Shown one piece after another: positions 6,475 through 8,125 of a DNA stretch of 8,125 nucleotides. Below the pieces are notes generated by a model. The model searched no databases and had not been told where the DNA came from. It was given only the letters and a program-made list of their open reading frames with translations. A program made the position numbers and the translations under genes. Within the stretch, counting starts at the first letter, position 1, and each line of letters starts with the position of its first letter. Origin of the DNA: JABCYV01 sp035512155 (lineage in GTDB: Bacteria > Acidobacteriota > Terriglobia > Terriglobales > Acidobacteriaceae); the NCBI GenBank assembly GCA_035512155.1, contig DATKEN010000179.1:1-8125 (forward strand), given 5' to 3'.

Positions 6475-6503
6475 GGGGTCGCCCGAAAGGGCTGCCCTCT
6501 TTT
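6475..6503 (+). terminator. Rho-independent terminator of the S53 peptidase
   Basis: GGGTCGCCC (6476-6484) pairs with GGGCTGCCC (6489-6497) with one G-T pair and one mismatch, capped by a GAAA tetraloop and followed by TCTTTT. It starts about 26 bases after the peptidase stop and separates this gene from the VWA gene. Confidence 0.75.
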
Positions 6504-6607
6504 GTGGTCCCTCTCAAGTTGAGAATCTGTGCGTTTGTCTTTTGCGGGATTTCTCTGCCGGATTTCTGCTCTACCGACGTATCGCCGCCTTGAGTAGAAA
6601 TTCTGAA

Positions 6608-6637
6608 ATTGTTGTAACCGGGCCTGATAGCAACAAT
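6608..6637. repeat. Inverted repeat upstream of the VWA gene
   Basis: A perfect 7-bp inverted repeat, ATTGTTG (6608-6614) and CAACAAT (6631-6637), separated by 16 bases. It may be an operator, or a -35/-10-like pair: TTGTTG, 17 bases, AACAAT. It is the only structured element I see in the rest of the 329-base gap between 6450 and 6778. A repeat of this length can occur by chance. Confidence 0.3.
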
Positions 6638-6778
6638 CAGGGAGTAAAGATTTGTAAATTCTCGCCCACTTCTTCTTGTGGCGCGATCCCTCTTGAGATG
6701 CGTCGGGCAACTATAGCCGCACGCCGACAATCTGACTGCTAGGAGCCTTACGCTATCTGCACTGGCCGACCTCCAAGA

Positions 6779-7903
6779 ATGACAACTTTCACTCTCATTG
6801 CCCAAAAACCTCGCCCGAAGCCTAGCGGCACTGCTCAGCCTCGTTGCATATTCCGGGCGGCGCTCGTGATCGCGCTCCTGACGCAAACTGGAGTTTGGGG
6901 TCAAGCGACCACGATCTCTGTCGATGTGAAGGTCGTAAACCTTCCGGTCACTGTTCGTGACAAGCACGGCCAGATCGTTCGCGACCTGACGAAAGACGAT
7001 TTCATTCTCGAAGAGGATGGCCGTGCGCAGACCATCAAATATTTTGCGCAGGAGACCAACCTGCCGCTCACCTTGGGTTTATTGGTTGACACCAGCCTGA
7101 GCCAGCGCAATGTCCTGAACGAAGAGCGCACGGCCAGCAGGAGCTTCCTCGATCAGATGCTAACCGCCGACAAAGACCGGGCATTCCTGATTCACTTCGA
7201 CCGCGAAGTCGAACTGCTCCAGGATCTGACTTCCTCCAAGGACAAGTTGCGAGCCGCGCTCGAATCCTTGAACGCGCCGTCGCTCAAGCGGGCTTCACAA
7301 GATGATCCCGACGATCGCACCGGATCGCACCACGGCGGTGGCACGTTGCTATACGACGCGATCTACCTTGCCTCAAACGAACTGATGAAAAAACAGCCAG
7401 GACGGAAGGCGGTCGTCATCCTCTCTGACGGTGTCGATCGGGGCAGCAAGGAATCGCTGGAGAGTGCCATCGAAGCAGCCCAGCGCACCGACACTCTGGT
7501 CTATTCGATTTTATTCACAGATCCGCACCATGACGGGGGTGGCGGGATGGGCCGCGGCGCTGGTTGGCCGGGTGGCGGGGGAGGCGGCTGGCCAGGAGGA
7601 GGTCATGGCGGCCACCCTGGAGGAGGCAGCGGACGCTACCCGCAGGAAGCACATGTCGATGGCAAGAAAATTCTGCAGCGTATTTCGCGGGAAACTGGTG
7701 CGCACATGTTTGAAGTGTCGAAAACGGAACCGATCGACAAGATCTACGCCAGTATCGCCGAGGAATTGAGGATGCAATACAGCCTGGGCTATACGCCGGT
7801 GAAAGTCGATGCGGGGGCCGAAGGCTATCACAAAATCACGCTCACCGCGAAGAAGAAGGATCTGAGTATCCAGACCCGGCAGGGGTATTACGCCGACCGC
7901 TGA
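6779..7903 (+). CDS. Secreted VWFA-related domain protein (acidobacterial type)
   Basis: A 374-residue protein. The start at 6779 has no good Shine-Dalgarno, but an in-frame stop lies at 6740 and no start codon intervenes. Only this ATG leaves a full signal peptide: a basic n-region, the hydrophobic run AALVIALLTQTGVWG, and cleavage near GQA at about 42. Residues 45-90 (TISVDVKVVNLPVTVRDKHGQIV..LTKDDFILEEDGRAQTI, written with a gap) match the N-terminal strand region typical of the acidobacterial VWFA-related family. The von Willebrand A fold follows. All metal-site (MIDAS) elements are present: D104-T-S106-L-S108, T189 in GGGTLLYDA, and D217 in VILSDGVD. Such domains bind a divalent metal and mediate protein-protein contact; the partner here is unknown. 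A Gly/His/Trp-rich segment (about residues 250-287) interrupts the fold before the final helices. The C-terminus (YSLGYTPVK...GYHKITLTAKKK...IQTRQGYYA) is typical of the family. Confidence 0.92.
   Translation: MTTFTLIAQKPRPKPSGTAQPRCIFRAALVIALLTQTGVWGQATTISVDVKVVNLPVTVRDKHGQIVRDLTKDDFILEEDGRAQTIKYFAQETNLPLTLGLLVDTSLSQRNVLNEERTASRSFLDQMLTADKDRAFLIHFDREVELLQDLTSSKDKLRAALESLNAPSLKRASQDDPDDRTGSHHGGGTLLYDAIYLASNELMKKQPGRKAVVILSDGVDRGSKESLESAIEAAQRTDTLVYSILFTDPHHDGGGGMGRGAGWPGGGGGGWPGGGHGGHPGGGSGRYPQEAHVDGKKILQRISRETGAHMFEVSKTEPIDKIYASIAEELRMQYSLGYTPVKVDAGAEGYHKITLTAKKKDLSIQTRQGYYADR
7526..7639 (+). repeat. Low-complexity Gly/His/Trp/Pro insert coding segment within the VWA gene
   Basis: Codes for about 38 residues (250-287) dominated by glycine, with histidines, three tryptophan or tyrosine positions and the recurring unit GWPGGG / GHPGGG. 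It begins after the LFTDPHHDGG strand and ends before RYPQEAHVDGKK. The reading frame is kept. Confidence 0.8.
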
Positions 7904-7964
7904 CGTCTTTCCCGCAGCAAGTCCCTAGCCGCGTTCGATACTGGCGATAAATTCCCCTTTCCGA

Positions 7965-8125
7965 GTAGAAGAGAACCTCCTGGACTGTAGGTCTTCCTTG
8001 GCCCTGTCCGCCGTTTCCAGCTTCGTGCGCGTGTAGGTCAACCTTGGCTCAGTTAGTTCTCTCCCCTCACGGACCCCACCGTGCAGATTTCCCGCAGTGG
8101 GTTCTTCAAGCGTGACTCCCTGTTC
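7965..8125 (-). mobile_element. Possible 3' end of a group II intron (domains V and VI), running off the right edge
   Basis: On the minus strand 8104-8072 folds like a domain V hairpin. It has a nine-position lower helix starting GAACCCACT, a two-base AC bulge, an upper stem TGCGG/CTGC and a GAAAT loop, 33 bases against the usual 34. The following GTGAGGGG resembles the domain V/VI junction. Bases 8065-8056 (GGGAGAGAAC) then pair with 7976-7967 (GTTCTCTTCT) over ten positions, two of them G-U pairs possible only in minus-strand RNA. The bases right after this helix are AC (7966-7965), as at group II intron 3' ends (AY). Points against: the catalytic triad AGC reads AAC, the domain VI-like element is about 100 bases long, and no bulged branch-point A lies 7-8 bases from the end. 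It may be a degenerate copy. The intron body and any reverse transcriptase would lie beyond the window. Confidence 0.5.
7986..8052. repeat. Imperfect 21-base direct repeat, two copies 46 bases apart
   Basis: Copies at 7986-8006 and 8032-8052 both read TGTAGGTC, two variable bases, CCTTGG, then diverge slightly; 17 of 21 bases agree. Both lie within the domain VI-like segment of the possible intron end, so they may be pieces of its structure or a local duplication. Confidence 0.6.

Noticed and set aside
6450..6778. Search for a small gene or RNA between the peptidase and the VWA gene
   Set aside because: Only a terminator and one inverted repeat were found; short frames here lack ribosome binding sites and motifs.
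1..8125. CRISPR array, tRNA or rRNA genes, insertion-sequence terminal repeats
   Set aside because: No regularly spaced repeats, no cloverleaf with a CCA-type end or anticodon arm, no ribosomal RNA signatures and no transposase frame were seen.

Overview
The window most likely comes from the chromosome of an acidobacterium (Acidobacteriota). Three of its large genes belong to families that are expanded in that phylum: an orphan two-module MacB/FtsX-type permease, a secreted S53 (pro-kumamolisin) peptidase, and a VWFA-related secreted protein. Base composition is moderately GC-rich. The genes are widely spaced, have their own leaders and terminators, and do not form one operon. This assignment is inference from gene content; no phylogenetic marker is present.

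Layout: (1) Positions 1-104, minus strand, hold the start of a secreted protein, probably a TonB-dependent cobalamin receptor. Its leader (about 105-340, minus) is a cobalamin riboswitch, followed by a hairpin that can mask the Shine-Dalgarno sequence. (2) Divergent to it, 465-2948 (+) encodes the 827-residue permease. (3) Positions 2949-3289 have no gene but contain a possible terminator. A 58-residue four-cysteine protein follows (3290-3466, +). (4) A strong bidirectional terminator (3569-3599) separates it from a convergent, very basic 109-residue protein (3623-3952, -) with two copies of a 23-residue motif. A palindrome lies over the promoter and ribosome binding site of that gene. (5) Positions 4248-6449 (+) encode the S53 peptidase, closed by a GAAA-loop terminator. 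(6) Positions 6779-7903 (+) encode the VWA protein, with a Gly/His/Trp-rich insert inside the domain. (7) From about 7965 to the right edge, minus strand, the sequence folds like the 3' end (domains V and VI) of a group II intron whose body would lie outside the window.

Functionally the window holds three exported or envelope systems that look independently regulated: B12 uptake controlled by B12, a putative efflux or lipoprotein-type permease without its ATPase, and two secreted proteins. I see no convincing new multi-gene system. The items most worth a second look are the repeat-bearing basic protein with its operator-like palindrome, the possible group II intron terminus with an altered catalytic triad, and the insert in the VWA domain.
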